DNA of 64,000 nt from Methyloprofundus sedimenti (GCF_002072955.1 NZ_LPUF01000006.1:23785-87784), one strand, 5' to 3'; positions 38,941-48,287 are shown, counted from the stretch's first letter. Translations and numbers: made by a program. Notes: generated by a model not told the origin, from the letters alone.

Positions 38941-40155
38941 ATGAAAGAAGAATATGATGTAATCATTGTTGGCGGTGGCATGGTCGGTGCTGTAGTTGCC
39001 TGTGCTCTGGGTAATAGTGATTTAAAGGTCGCTCTGATTGAACAAGCTATGCCCGAAGAATTTTCTCCTGAGCAGGCGCATGATTTGCGCGTTTCTGCTT
39101 TAAGCATTGCTTCACAACAAATTCTACAAACTGTCGGTGCATGGGATGCTGTAATCGCCATGCGTATGTGTCCTTTTAAACGAATGCGTGTATGGGAAAC
39201 TGCTGGTGATACCGAATTTAATAGTGATGCTATCGCTTATGATGCTTTAGGTTATATCGTTGAAAATCGTGTGACTCAACTGGCCTTACTGCAAAGAGCG
39301 CAGGAATTTTCTAATATTGATTTTTTATGTCCCTCTATTATCAGGAAAATTCATTATGCCGATGGCAAAGGCAGTATACAGCTGGATGATGGCCGGGTTT
39401 TGTCCGCCAAAGTATTGGTCGGTGCAGATGGTGGCCAATCGCGATTAAGACAAACTGTGGGTGTGGGTGTGACTAGTTGGGATTATCAGCAACATGCAAT
39501 GGTTATCTATGTAGAAACGGACTATGAGCAACAGGATATTACCTGGCAGCGTTTTGTACCGACCGGACCGCAGGCTTTCTTGCCTTTATCGGGGAATTAT
39601 GGCTCTATCGTCTGGTATAACACGCCTGACGAAGTTCGGCGTTTAAAGACTTTATCTGACGAAGAATTACTGATTGAATTAACAAAAACCTTTCCTGACT
39701 GTCTGGGGAAAATTAATAAGATTCTAGGTGTCGCCAGTTTTCCTTTAAAGCGCCAGCATGCACAGGAATATGTGAAACAGGGTATAGCATTAGTTGGCGA
39801 TGCAGCGCATATGATTAACCCCCTGGCAGGTCAGGGGGTTAATATAGGTTTGCTGGATGCCGCAATGCTGGCAGAAGTGTTAATTGAGGCCAGTAATAAA
39901 GGTAAAAATATTGCAGATGTAGCGGTGCTCAAGAGATACGAACGGTTAAGGCGCAACGAAAACCTAAAAATGATGACGGTAATGGATCTGTTTTATCGCA
40001 TCTTTAGTAACACAGTGATGCCCGTTAAATTTTTCAGGAATTTAGGCCTGGGCTTGGCTGAGCGTATGACTCCGCTTAAAAATAAAGTAATGCGTGGTGC
40101 AATGGGTCTGGAAGGGCGCTTACCTAAATTAGCAAAAGGTGAAACGATTATTTAA
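38941..40155 (+). CDS. UbiH/UbiF-family FAD-dependent ubiquinone hydroxylase
   Basis: 404 aa. FAD-binding VIIVGGGMVGAVVA at the start, the DG motif VGADGGQSRLR, and the second FAD motif GDAAHMINPLAGQGVNIG. Several stretches resemble E. coli UbiF more than UbiH or UbiI (LGYIVENRVTQLALLQRA; WQRFVPTGPQAFLPLSGN; GSIVWYNTPDEVRRL; MDLFYRIFSN). I therefore think it hydroxylates a late ubiquinone precursor (C6), but the position is inferred. The stop overlaps the next start (TAATG), coupling it to the ABC permease gene. Confidence 0.87.
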   Translation: MKEEYDVIIVGGGMVGAVVACALGNSDLKVALIEQAMPEEFSPEQAHDLRVSALSIASQQILQTVGAWDAVIAMRMCPFKRMRVWETAGDTEFNSDAIAYDALGYIVENRVTQLALLQRAQEFSNIDFLCPSIIRKIHYADGKGSIQLDDGRVLSAKVLVGADGGQSRLRQTVGVGVTSWDYQQHAMVIYVETDYEQQDITWQRFVPTGPQAFLPLSGNYGSIVWYNTPDEVRRLKTLSDEELLIELTKTFPDCLGKINKILGVASFPLKRQHAQEYVKQGIALVGDAAHMINPLAGQGVNIGLLDAAMLAEVLIEASNKGKNIADVAVLKRYERLRRNENLKMMTVMDLFYRIFSNTVMPVKFFRNLGLGLAERMTPLKNKVMRGAMGLEGRLPKLAKGETII

Positions 40156-40919
40156 TGAATAATTCGATTGCATTTAGAACTCTTTTATTTAAAGAGGTTC
40201 GTCGTTTTACACGGATTTGGCCGCAAACATTACTGCCTCCAGCAGTCACGACGTCATTATATTTTCTGATTTTTGGCAAGCTTATTGGTGCGCGAATAGG
40301 GAATATTGATGGCATAAGTTATATGAATTATATAGTACCTGGTGTGATATTAATGTCAGTCATCAGTCATTCGTATGCCAATGTTGTATCATCTTTTTAC
40401 TCAACTAAATTTCAACGCCATATCGAAGAGCTACTGGTTGCACCGGTGCCTAACTGGGTGATATTAGCCGGGTATATTGGTGGCGGGATAACACGCGGAA
40501 TGTTAGTTGGCTGTGTAGTGGCGGGCATCTCCATGCTATTTACGGAAATATCGGTAACTAACTGGTGGATTACTATCAGTGTCTTTATGTTAACTGCAAC
40601 CTTATTTTCTTTGGCCGGTTTTGTTAATGCTATTTTTGCCGATAGTTTTGATGATATATCTATTATTCCCAATTTTGTTTTAACACCACTCAGTTATTTA
40701 GGCGGCGTGTTTTATTCTGTTTCTATGCTGCCTGATGTCTGGCAGAAAATTGCTTTGGGTAATCCTATCCTGTATATGATTAATACTTTTCGTTATGGCT
40801 TAACCGGTATTTCAGATATAGATGTAACAACTGCCATGCTAATTATTATATGTTTTATTCTGTTTTTAGTCGTTTTTTGCTTATATTTATTGGCTAAAGG
40901 GATAGGCATTAAAAATTAA
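40155..40919 (+). CDS. ABC-2-type transporter permease (YadH-like)
   Basis: 254 aa with six predicted membrane helices. It matches the YadH group: RFTRIWPQTLLPPAVTTSLYFLIFG, YMNYIVPGVILMSVI, FQRHIEELLVAPVPNW and the LSYLGGVFYSVSMLPDVWQKI region. Normally paired with an ATPase (YadG), which is not adjacent here. The neighbour is the flavin hydroxylase gene, with a one-base overlap. Substrate unknown. Confidence 0.85.
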   Translation: MNNSIAFRTLLFKEVRRFTRIWPQTLLPPAVTTSLYFLIFGKLIGARIGNIDGISYMNYIVPGVILMSVISHSYANVVSSFYSTKFQRHIEELLVAPVPNWVILAGYIGGGITRGMLVGCVVAGISMLFTEISVTNWWITISVFMLTATLFSLAGFVNAIFADSFDDISIIPNFVLTPLSYLGGVFYSVSMLPDVWQKIALGNPILYMINTFRYGLTGISDIDVTTAMLIIICFILFLVVFCLYLLAKGIGIKN

Positions 40920-41253
40920 TAAGTGTGAAAGCTCGCGTTTCGCTATGGTCGTAGCTAATGGTGTGCTTTTGATGCGATCGGCTGACTGCTTACTAATACA
41001 AAGGTAAATTAGGATCGTTTTTATGTATAGTCTGAAGTTAATAAGTCGCTGGTTTATTTCTCCAGAGTCTACAACTGAGTAATTATTCATACCCAATGCA
41101 GAGATATACTTGAGACACATTTTCAAATTAGCTTTCTTTGAGCTTAAATATTGAAAGACAAAGGAACTATTTGCAATCAGACTTAACTCATATAGAATTA
41201 GCGAAATGTTTATTAGTATACAAATTTCAACAATTAAATTGGAGAGTAGGTTC
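40920..41253. other. intergenic region before the DUF4398 lipoprotein gene
   Basis: About 330 bp, AT-rich, with no gene supported. A 124-codon minus-strand frame across it (40887-41261) has no homology I recognise and overlaps genes at both ends. The ribosome site GGAGAGTAGG for the lipoprotein gene lies at the right edge (41241-41250). Confidence 0.4.
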
Positions 41254-41622
41254 ATGTTCACAAAAAAAAGTACTGCGTCATTAATTAAAGCGAGCGCTTT
41301 AATTGCTGCTGTTTCAGTTTTAACCGGATGTGGTATAGCTGCCCCAAAATCTGAAATAGCTTACGCAGAAGCGACTCTTCAATCGGCACGCAATGTTGGT
41401 GCAAATGAATATGCTCCAGTGGAACTGGAAAGAGCAAAAAACAAATTGCAGCAAGCTAAATCTGAAATGAAAGAAGGTAAAAACGAAGAAGCTTTGCGTT
41501 TAGCTAACGAATCGACTGCAGAAGGTAATTTGGCTCAAGCGAAGACAGAAGCAGGAAAAGCGAGTGCATCTGAAAAGCAAATGCAGCAAAGTCTGGAAAT
41601 GTTGAAATCACAGCTTAAATAG
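41254..41622 (+). CDS. DUF4398 lipoprotein
   Basis: 122 aa from the ATG at 41254 (GGAGAGTAGG site). The start is a lipoprotein signal peptide with lipobox LTGC. The mature part is a charged helical hairpin typical of DUF4398: AYAEATLQSARNVGANEYAPVELERAKNKLQQAKSEM. Probably an outer-membrane-anchored periplasmic helix bundle. Lies 38 bp before an OmpA-type lipoprotein that also starts with a DUF4398-like region, so the two form an operon and may interact. Confidence 0.85.
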   Translation: MFTKKSTASLIKASALIAAVSVLTGCGIAAPKSEIAYAEATLQSARNVGANEYAPVELERAKNKLQQAKSEMKEGKNEEALRLANESTAEGNLAQAKTEAGKASASEKQMQQSLEMLKSQLK

Positions 41623-41660
41623 TGTTGTAACGCACCAACTAAAATTTTTTGGATCTTTAT

Positions 41661-42431
41661 ATGAATACAATGACAGTAAAAAAACTGCTTATCCCCGCTA
41701 TAATCACAACACTGGCTGTAGGTTGTGCGGAGTTACAAAAACCAAAATCTCTGCTAGAAGCACAGCAAGCGTATAAGGCAGCGGCTAGCAATCCAGCTAT
41801 TCAAAGATATGCAGCAGATGAATTAAGCAAAGCGAATACAACGCTATTAGATGCTGCTGCTGCTGAATCTGTAGAAGACATGACTTCTTTGGCTTACATC
41901 GGTAATGCTCAAGTCGAGACTGCAGTTAATACTGCAGCGGCTGGACAGTCTAGGCAAAACAGTATCGATTTAATGAGCAAAAAAGAGCAGTTGATTACAG
42001 ACTCTCTTAACTTAAAAAAAGATGCTGCTAAAAACCAATTGGATGCTGCGCAGAACAAATTGCTGAAAATGCAATTATTAGAAGCAGAGCGTGAAATTTT
42101 ATTAGCCTTCGGAAACATTGAGTTTGTTACTGGCACGGCTGATTTAGTGCCTGGTGCTTCAACAGGTATTGATTTGCTGGCTAGCTATATGGAAAAGTAT
42201 CCGAGTAAAAAAGTGACTCTGGAAGGGCATACTGATAATACAGGTAATGCTGGACGTAATATGGAATTATCCCAAAAACGTGCTGATTTTATTCGTAATG
42301 TACTCATTAGCAAAGGCGTTGCAGCCGACCGTATTACAGCGATAGGTTATGGTCAAAGCCAGCCGGTAGCTTCAAATAATTCAGCCGCCGGTCGTCAGAA
42401 AAATCGTCGTATTGATATAAAATTCAACTAG
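41661..42431 (+). CDS. OmpA-family lipoprotein with N-terminal DUF4398-like helices
   Basis: 256 aa from the ATG at 41661. Lipobox LAVGC follows a short signal peptide. Residues ~30-140 are helical (SLLEAQQAYKAAASNPAIQRYAADELSKA). The C-terminal OmpA domain has the peptidoglycan-binding signature VTLEGHTDNTGNAGRNMELSQKRADF and GYGQSQPVASN. It should link outer membrane and cell wall. Second gene of the DUF4398 pair. Confidence 0.9.
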   Translation: MNTMTVKKLLIPAIITTLAVGCAELQKPKSLLEAQQAYKAAASNPAIQRYAADELSKANTTLLDAAAAESVEDMTSLAYIGNAQVETAVNTAAAGQSRQNSIDLMSKKEQLITDSLNLKKDAAKNQLDAAQNKLLKMQLLEAEREILLAFGNIEFVTGTADLVPGASTGIDLLASYMEKYPSKKVTLEGHTDNTGNAGRNMELSQKRADFIRNVLISKGVAADRITAIGYGQSQPVASNNSAAGRQKNRRIDIKFN

Positions 42432-42455
42432 TAGACTCATTTTACTTGCGAAATA

Positions 42456-42490
42456 GATGTCACTCGGCTGCTTTACTGCTGAGTGACATC
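42456..42490. terminator. stem-loop after the OmpA-type gene
   Basis: GATGTCACTC (42456-42465) pairs with GAGTGACATC (42481-42490), and the stem can extend inward by three pairs. It lies 25 bp after the stop. It is followed by CTCTAAACTCCTC, not a T tract, so it may act as a 3' stabiliser or Rho-assisted end. Confidence 0.45.
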
Positions 42491-42682
42491 CTCTAAACTC
42501 CTCTCAAAATTCTTTTTACAGGTCAGCCCTGTTTTCTCTACTTTTCGAATGTGTGCTGCATGGCTATAGATGTGGTATTTGTTTGACTGTGCCGCGGTAG
42601 CTGCGCCTTAAGCCGTATGAGTCATATTAACGGGAAATACTATATACTGCTTTCTAATACATTTACATTACGAAATAAAATC

Positions 42683-43612
42683 ATGTTTAATTTTAATACC
42701 AGGTTTTCCTGCTATTGCTGGCGAATACTTAGTTCCCTGCTATTAGTCAGTGCTATGCTTTCTGGCTGTACCACTCCCGTTTCATCTCCTGTTAGCACAA
42801 AAACAGATTTCCTGATTCCCATCACCGCAGCTCCCACCAATGTCTATTATCAAGGCAAATTTGTCTGGCATGATTTACTGACCCCTGATATTGCCGCTTC
42901 ACGAAAATTTTATAGTGAGCTGTTTAACTGGACCTTTGAACAACAGGGACGCTATACGGTCATTCTGAACAAGGGCCAACGTATAGGGGGCATGCTGGAA
43001 GTTAAGCCAGAGGCCGGGAAAAAAGCAGAAGCGCTCTGGCTTGCCTATATGTCTGTGCCTGATGTCGATCTAGCAAGCGACTATCTTGAAGATCAGGGTG
43101 GAAAGATAATTAAAGGTCCACTTGATATGCAAAACCGTGGACGCGGAGCTTTAGTGAGTGACCCACTGGGAGCGCAGTTTTTGCTACTCCACTCTCTTGA
43201 TGGCGATCCTGCAGATAGGGAGCCTGCAGTGGGTTCCTGGTTATGGAACGAATTATGGAGCAATCAGCCGCAGAACAGCTTTATCTTTTATCAGGATTTA
43301 GGTCTCTATGATTCCTTAACTGCGCAAAGTGATTACCTGATTCTGGAAAATAAGGGGCAATGGCGCGCCGGTATCAGGCACGTGCCTGAGGATGATTTTA
43401 AGGTTCGTTGGGTAGCTTCTGTTCGAGTCAAAGATCCTGCTTTATTAACAAACATAGTAAAGAAGCTGGGTGGAAAAGTCTGGGTTCGTCCTGGTGAAGC
43501 TTTACAAGATACGGGTGCGAATATCGCCGTTATTTCTGACAACCTCGGAGCGTTCTTAATATTGCATCGCTGGCAGCCGGAAGACAAAGACCCATTAACG
43601 GAGGAGCAATGA
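42683..43612 (+). CDS. lipoprotein with two VOC (glyoxalase-like) domains
   Basis: 309 aa from the ATG at 42683. Lipoprotein signal with lipobox LSGC near residue 29. Two vicinal-oxygen-chelate repeats follow: first FVWHDLLTPDIAASRKFYSELFNW...GGMLEV...DPLGAQFLLLHS, second WLWNELWS...FYQDLGLYDS...ISDNLGAFLILHR. Most VOC proteins are cytoplasmic, so a lipid-anchored pair in the envelope is unusual. Enzymatic activity is not established. The stop overlaps the next gene's start (ATGA-type), so they are coupled. Confidence 0.82.
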   Translation: MFNFNTRFSCYCWRILSSLLLVSAMLSGCTTPVSSPVSTKTDFLIPITAAPTNVYYQGKFVWHDLLTPDIAASRKFYSELFNWTFEQQGRYTVILNKGQRIGGMLEVKPEAGKKAEALWLAYMSVPDVDLASDYLEDQGGKIIKGPLDMQNRGRGALVSDPLGAQFLLLHSLDGDPADREPAVGSWLWNELWSNQPQNSFIFYQDLGLYDSLTAQSDYLILENKGQWRAGIRHVPEDDFKVRWVASVRVKDPALLTNIVKKLGGKVWVRPGEALQDTGANIAVISDNLGAFLILHRWQPEDKDPLTEEQ

Positions 43613-43854
43613 TTATGAAAACTAGCAGATTAATGCATATTGCTGTTTTGTTAACAGTCATGCAGTTGTTGACAGCATGTAGTAGTGGTGGTCAAACCAG
43701 CACTGGATATACGGTCTACGAAGGCTACAGTTATCCTAATTACGGTCAGTATTATGGACGCGGTCTGTACAACAGACCTACCGGATTTGGCGGTGGCGGG
43801 CCTACTGAACCACCTGATCCGAGACCCGCTCTTCCTGTGAATAAGGCAAATTAA
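43609..43854 (+). CDS. small Gly/Tyr/Pro-rich lipoprotein
   Basis: 81 aa. Lipobox LTAC near residue 24, mature part rich in Tyr, Gly and Pro (GYSYPNYGQYYGRGLYN, GFGGGGPTEPPDPRP) with no recognised domain. Overlaps the end of the VOC lipoprotein gene by 4 bp, with GGAGGAG upstream, so co-translated. Function unknown. The partner relation with the VOC lipoprotein suggests a shared envelope role. Confidence 0.75.
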   Translation: MIMKTSRLMHIAVLLTVMQLLTACSSGGQTSTGYTVYEGYSYPNYGQYYGRGLYNRPTGFGGGGPTEPPDPRPALPVNKAN

Positions 43855-43945
43855 AGGGCCATTACTCCGCCTGTTTTTAACATTACTATTCAGGATTACA
43901 GGAAGTCTGTCTGCTCACTGTCGGGTGGCCTGTTTGCCTGAGCTA

Positions 43946-45133
43946 TTAGCCAGGATTGAAATCCAGTACACACAGTTTTTTAGCTGCATGTAATTGGCCA
44001 TTTACCAGCAAAGTTTTTAACTGTTCAGTGCGTTCCATATACTCATTAGTTAATTCCTTAAATGCTTCTGGCAAATGATGGCGTTCCAGCTTCGATAAAT
44101 GGCCATCAAATGCAGCGGCAACACTGAGTAAATCCAGTAAAAAATAGCGTTCTTTTGTTGTGACTTCATCTAGTACGACAAGAAAATCTTCCCAGTTATC
44201 GTATTCCTTGTTCTCATCAATTTTAAATGTGTCGCACAGCCTGAGTAATAAAACCAGCATGTTCGGATGATAGTTTTGCGCCAGAACCATCATTGTAGCA
44301 ACGGCTCGCACAGAACCTTCACGTGCTTTAGGACTGAGTTGAGCAATCAGTTCTTCGGTGAGCATTTCATTGACGATATGTTCTGCCAGTTTGTTGCCAA
44401 ATAGTCTAAGCCTTGCTTCCCGAGCTACTTTATATAAGGTGAATGCATCCCAGAAACCCGTAATAGGTATGGCAACCCAGCTAAAGGCTGTCCGGGCTTC
44501 ACCTTTACCAAACAGGCGAATTAATAAAAATTTAACGGCAAGACCGCTTAAGACAACTTTAGCTTTATATAAAAAGGCGACCAGAAACAATTTGGACTTG
44601 GATAAATGTTTTAGTGGATCTATGCCCAGATAATGAATAATCGGGTCGGGCACCTCCAATGCCGCACGGGCTAGAATATTGGGTACGGCATCATCGCCAG
44701 GCAGACATGAGCCTTTAGCTGTCTGATTGTGTCCTGTAAGGCAAGCAAGGCTGTAGACTGTTTTTAATCCTAACCAGAACAAAACGCTCATTTCGATCGC
44801 CAGCATAACCACCAGAGTGCTGCCATAAAGCAGGTAATAAGCAGTGGTTTCCATGCTCTCCATATAAGTCCATTCCACCCAGATAGTTACAAAGGTGGTT
44901 AACGCTCCGATAGCAAATCCGATGACTGCAGCAAACCCCGTGATATTGCCAGCCAGTGTGTGCAAGGTAATATCAGGAGGAAGATCATCGATACTGATAT
45001 TTTGCATATTTGCAGTACCTGATTTATTTGCCAGATAACTGTAATATTTAACACCTATTTTTTCCAGGAAGCCGGGTGACTGTTCTCTTGAATAAGAGGT
45101 TTTTTTCTTATTATTATCATTTATCTCAGGCAT
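43946..45133 (-). CDS. polytopic membrane protein with TerB-like C-terminus, unknown function
   Basis: 395 aa. Hydrophobic helices at about 62-87 and 100-128, and a further hydrophobic block at about 185-235 (FLVAFLYKAKVVLSGLAVKFLLIRLFG; FSWVAIPITGFWDAFTLYKVAREA). The C-terminal ~70 residues (YFLLDLLSVAAAFDGHLSKLERHHLPEAF) resemble a TerB-type helical domain with its DGxxSxxE pattern. I recall similar proteins named LBF_2804 family but cannot check. No enzymatic motif. Alone on the minus strand, convergent with the lipoprotein genes. Confidence 0.65.
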   Translation of the reverse strand: MPEINDNNKKKTSYSREQSPGFLEKIGVKYYSYLANKSGTANMQNISIDDLPPDITLHTLAGNITGFAAVIGFAIGALTTFVTIWVEWTYMESMETTAYYLLYGSTLVVMLAIEMSVLFWLGLKTVYSLACLTGHNQTAKGSCLPGDDAVPNILARAALEVPDPIIHYLGIDPLKHLSKSKLFLVAFLYKAKVVLSGLAVKFLLIRLFGKGEARTAFSWVAIPITGFWDAFTLYKVAREARLRLFGNKLAEHIVNEMLTEELIAQLSPKAREGSVRAVATMMVLAQNYHPNMLVLLLRLCDTFKIDENKEYDNWEDFLVVLDEVTTKERYFLLDLLSVAAAFDGHLSKLERHHLPEAFKELTNEYMERTEQLKTLLVNGQLHAAKKLCVLDFNPG

Positions 45134-45527
45134 TGCTGTTTTCCTCTTTAATGGCTGTAGTATTGTTGGTAAACGGTTTTTAGTATCCAGGTGATTCCTT
45201 CATTATAAATAGACTTAGGATGATGGATGGCTGGCTGGTTATAGTGCTTATGCCCACATAGAATAACATCAACAAGATAGTGAGCTGCTATTTAGTCCGC
45301 TTTGAAACAGCAGGCTGAAGATCTTTGCTCAAATCAAATGGTGAAGATATTACGAGCGTATTCTTATTATAATCCACTGATAACTTTAGCTAGCCGGAAT
45401 ACTTTAAATGTTCTATCATTCAAGATGACTCATTAGCCCATTTGTATTTTCTATTATTAGGATAAATGACGCTTAAGAGATTATAGGTATAGTATCAAAG
45501 TTTGTACTTTAATTTATGGAGAATTTA
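45134..45527. other. divergent promoter region
   Basis: About 390 bp between two divergently read genes. AT-rich. The right end carries the DUF937 ribosome site (GGAG at 45515-45518) and a TATAGT-like -10 near 45487. No gene seen. Confidence 0.35.
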
Positions 45528-46100
45528 ATGGGAATTTTAGACACACTTTTAAGTGGTCAGGATGCACAATTAATCACCCAGTTAGCGCGTAATAGCGGTA
45601 TTAATGAAGCTGATGTGCAAAAGGTTATTGGTCAGTTGTTACCGGCAGTTTCAGACGGAATCAAAACCAATGCAAGCACTAGCGAAGGCCTTGGGGCATT
45701 AGTGAGCGCCCTGGGCAAAGGTGATTATCAGCATTACCTGGATCATCCAGAGCAATTAACTGAACCCGCTGCAACCGAAGAAGGGAATGCTATTTTAGGC
45801 CATGTTCTTGGCAGCAGGGATGTTAGTCGAAATGTAGCTGAACAGGCCGCTCAAAAAACCGGTGTAGACAGTGGCATTATTAAGCAATTATTACCTCTGG
45901 TGGCAACTGCTGTTATGAGTGCACTGAGTAAGGAAACAAAGGACAGTCCAATTGGTGGTAGAGGGCAAAGTCTGGATATGAGTAGTATTCTGGGTGCTGA
46001 TGCCAGCCCTGTCGTAGGCATGATTACTTCATTTCTGGATACAAATAATGATGGCGATATAACAGATGATTTATTTAATATGGCCAAGAAATTCTTTTAA
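45528..46100 (+). CDS. DUF937 (YidB-like) protein
   Basis: 190 aa from the ATG at 45528 (GGAGAATTTA site). Pattern MGILDTLLSGQDAQLITQLARNSGINEADVQKVIGQLLPAVSDGIK and the later GIIKQLLPLVATAVMSALSKE repeat is DUF937. The end SFLDTNNDGDITDDLFNMAKKFF has an EF-hand-like DxNxDGDxxD loop. Cytoplasmic, function not defined. The next gene (kbp) starts 20 bp later and they probably share a transcript. Both families are often found together. Confidence 0.85.
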   Translation: MGILDTLLSGQDAQLITQLARNSGINEADVQKVIGQLLPAVSDGIKTNASTSEGLGALVSALGKGDYQHYLDHPEQLTEPAATEEGNAILGHVLGSRDVSRNVAEQAAQKTGVDSGIIKQLLPLVATAVMSALSKETKDSPIGGRGQSLDMSSILGADASPVVGMITSFLDTNNDGDITDDLFNMAKKFF

Positions 46101-46120
46101 ATAATATAACGGAGAGGATA

Positions 46121-46576
46121 ATGGGATTATTTGATTTTGCAAAAGATATAGGTAGTAAGCTATTTAAAAAAGATGTTGATGCAGCAGCCAAAATAACGGA
46201 ATATATTTCGGCAAACAATCCGGGAATAGACGATTTAAGTGTGATCTTCAAGGATGGGATTGCGACTATTATTGGAGCGACAGACAGTGCTGAGGCTGCT
46301 CAGAAAGTCGTTTTGATGGCGGGTAATACTCAGGGTGTGACAGAGGTTGTGCCTAAAATTCAGATTAACGATGTGGAAACTGATGTTGTCGCGGCCTTAG
46401 AACCTGGAAATGTTGAATATTATGTGATTCAAAGTGGTGATTCCTTATCTAAAATTGCTAAAAAATATTATCAAAATGCGATGGAATATCCACGTATTTT
46501 TGAGGCGAATAAAGAGGTTATAAAAGATCCTGATCTAATATATCCGGGGCAAAAAATCAGAATTCCTTTGGATTAA
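46121..46576 (+). CDS. kbp: BON–LysM potassium-binding protein
   Basis: 151 aa, the same size and domain order as E. coli Kbp (YgaU/LysM). N-terminal MGLFDFAKDIGSKLFKKD, a BON domain (about 25-85, SVIFKDGIATIIGATDS), then a LysM domain (YYVIQSGDSLSKIAKKYYQNAMEYPRIFEANK...IYPGQKIRIP). Kbp is a cytoplasmic potassium sensor. Ribosome site GGAGAGGAT precedes the ATG. Confidence 0.9.
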   Translation: MGLFDFAKDIGSKLFKKDVDAAAKITEYISANNPGIDDLSVIFKDGIATIIGATDSAEAAQKVVLMAGNTQGVTEVVPKIQINDVETDVVAALEPGNVEYYVIQSGDSLSKIAKKYYQNAMEYPRIFEANKEVIKDPDLIYPGQKIRIPLD

Positions 46577-46599
46577 TTCTGTTGTTAGTCAGCTGGAAG

Positions 46600-46643
46600 G
46601 TGCTTTAGCTCGCTGGTATCAGGAAATGTGCGAGCTAAAGCAC
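46600..46643. terminator. perfect 14-bp inverted repeat between convergent genes
   Basis: GTGCTTTAGCTCGC (46600-46613) and GCGAGCTAAAGCAC (46630-46643), loop 16 bases, 23 bp after kbp and ahead of the convergent CAP-protein gene. No T tract on either side. A bidirectional end structure or a small repeat element. The rest of 46644-46937 holds no gene I can support. Confidence 0.45.
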
Positions 46644-46937
46644 GACCGCCTTACAAATATATTTAAGATGGGTATAAATGCAACCTTTTGCGCGGTAAAT
46701 TAACTTACTTGAATAGTATAATTTATAGTTAGATATTTCAAGGTATAGTTTCCTGCATCCAGGCTCAGCGTAAAAGCTTCTCTTTCGATACTAATAATGG
46801 TTGATCGGGTGATACAAGAAGCCAGAATAGAAAACGGGCTCGATACCTGCAAAAGTGACTAAACCTTCTAAATAGACTTCAACGCTGTCCTGATCAATTT
46901 GTTCAAACAAAGTCCCTTGCATAACAGAGTCGTTTTT

Positions 46938-48215
46938 TCAGGCACCTGCTGCAAGAGACGATGGTATATCGATGATATTTTTATAATCAATAAAAACATC
47001 ATACTGAATGCTGCCTGTTTCCCCAGATTGATACATTATATTGCTGATTACTACGCTATACCAGGTGTCATACTGCCAGTCCGTCACTGTCCAGCTAAGA
47101 TTATTAGGGACTCCAGAGCCATTAGTGTCGAAATGTAGGTCAGCTACAGTCATTGATTGACCATCGCTTTTCTGTGTTACGCTAATTTTGGCACTCGCAA
47201 AATAATTATGTTGATTTGCCCATGTCGAAGACTTGTCTTCGATAATGGTTAAATTCCACGGAGTTTTTTTGCTGGATGTTTTATCGGAAAAAAACGCATA
47301 GGGATAGCGCAAATAGGGAAATGCAACATAGTCAGGAATATCTTCAGCGGCCGTTGTTGAGTTGCCGGGAAAATCAAATACTTTCACTCCCGATGCGCCT
47401 AATACCTGACCATAACTGGTAAACTGCAGAAAAGGGTTTAATAATGTGCGTCTATGGCCAACGCCTGAGATATTAGAAATGTTAGAGGCATCGCCTATAA
47501 AACTCATTAAGACATTTGCCGGGTCGCTATCATTCCCACTTAAATATAAATTGCTACTATTACTGCCATCAAAACCTGCATTACTGTAACAAGTCGCATC
47601 CGTTCCGGGTTTATGCGATAAAAAGTTATTTGCACGTTGAATTAATGCGGCTTGTTGAACTTCAAAATCAGCGTCGTGATCATATGTGATAGCTGAGAGC
47701 TGGTGTAGTTTGCGTGTCTGATTAAATGCATCAAGCAGTCTCTGTTGTGCTTGCTCATTAAGAATACCCGCAACACAGTCAGTGACATTGGGCAATGAAT
47801 CATATAAAAAACTTTGTGTAGTAAAAGAATACCCTCTGATTTCTTTAGTGACCGTGCGCCAATATTGACGATAGGCAGCACCTCGATCCTGAATTTCCAA
47901 AAAACCGATATTAGAATACTCGCTGCTTTGGTTCTGGTCATCATAGGCTTGTAGGGCAACATAAAAAGTCGCCCCTTGCCATAAGCCAATAGTAAAGTCA
48001 GTTTCAGCGCCCAAATCAATGCTGTTTATAGTTGCATCACCCAGATAGGGATAAGGCGCATAAAACAGGCGATAACCCGTGGCACTATCCACTTTGGACC
48101 AATGCAAGTCTACCTGCAGCCCTTCGGTATTCAACTGCAAAACGGGTACAGCTGGTTGCGCCTGAGTATTTAACGCAAACAGCAAGATAGATATAAATAA
48201 CAGAGAGTTATACAA
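46938..48215 (-). CDS. secreted CAP/SCP-domain protein with fibronectin-like N-terminal domain
   Basis: 425 aa. Signal peptide MYNSLLFISILLFALNTQAQ. Residues ~25-110 look like a fibronectin type III domain (VDLHWSKVDSATGYRLFYAPY; FYVALQAYDDQNQSSEYSN). From ~155 a CAP/SCP domain follows (LLDAFNQTRKLHQLSAITYDHDADFEVQQAALIQRANNF; FLSHKPG; GVGHRRTLLNPFLQFTSYG). Bacterial CAP proteins are extracellular and mostly uncharacterised. Single gene convergent with kbp. Confidence 0.82.
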   Translation of the reverse strand: MYNSLLFISILLFALNTQAQPAVPVLQLNTEGLQVDLHWSKVDSATGYRLFYAPYPYLGDATINSIDLGAETDFTIGLWQGATFYVALQAYDDQNQSSEYSNIGFLEIQDRGAAYRQYWRTVTKEIRGYSFTTQSFLYDSLPNVTDCVAGILNEQAQQRLLDAFNQTRKLHQLSAITYDHDADFEVQQAALIQRANNFLSHKPGTDATCYSNAGFDGSNSSNLYLSGNDSDPANVLMSFIGDASNISNISGVGHRRTLLNPFLQFTSYGQVLGASGVKVFDFPGNSTTAAEDIPDYVAFPYLRYPYAFFSDKTSSKKTPWNLTIIEDKSSTWANQHNYFASAKISVTQKSDGQSMTVADLHFDTNGSGVPNNLSWTVTDWQYDTWYSVVISNIMYQSGETGSIQYDVFIDYKNIIDIPSSLAAGA

Positions 48216-48287
48216 AAGTTGGCCTATTTAAGCTTTAGAGCAGTTTAGAATCCTGTACATAGAATGCCAGTCGTGTTATTGAAACGG

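Noticed and set aside
40887..41261. 124-codon minus-strand frame between the YadH-like and DUF4398 genes
   Set aside because: Overlaps real genes at both ends, AT-rich intergenic composition and no homology. Not reported as a gene.
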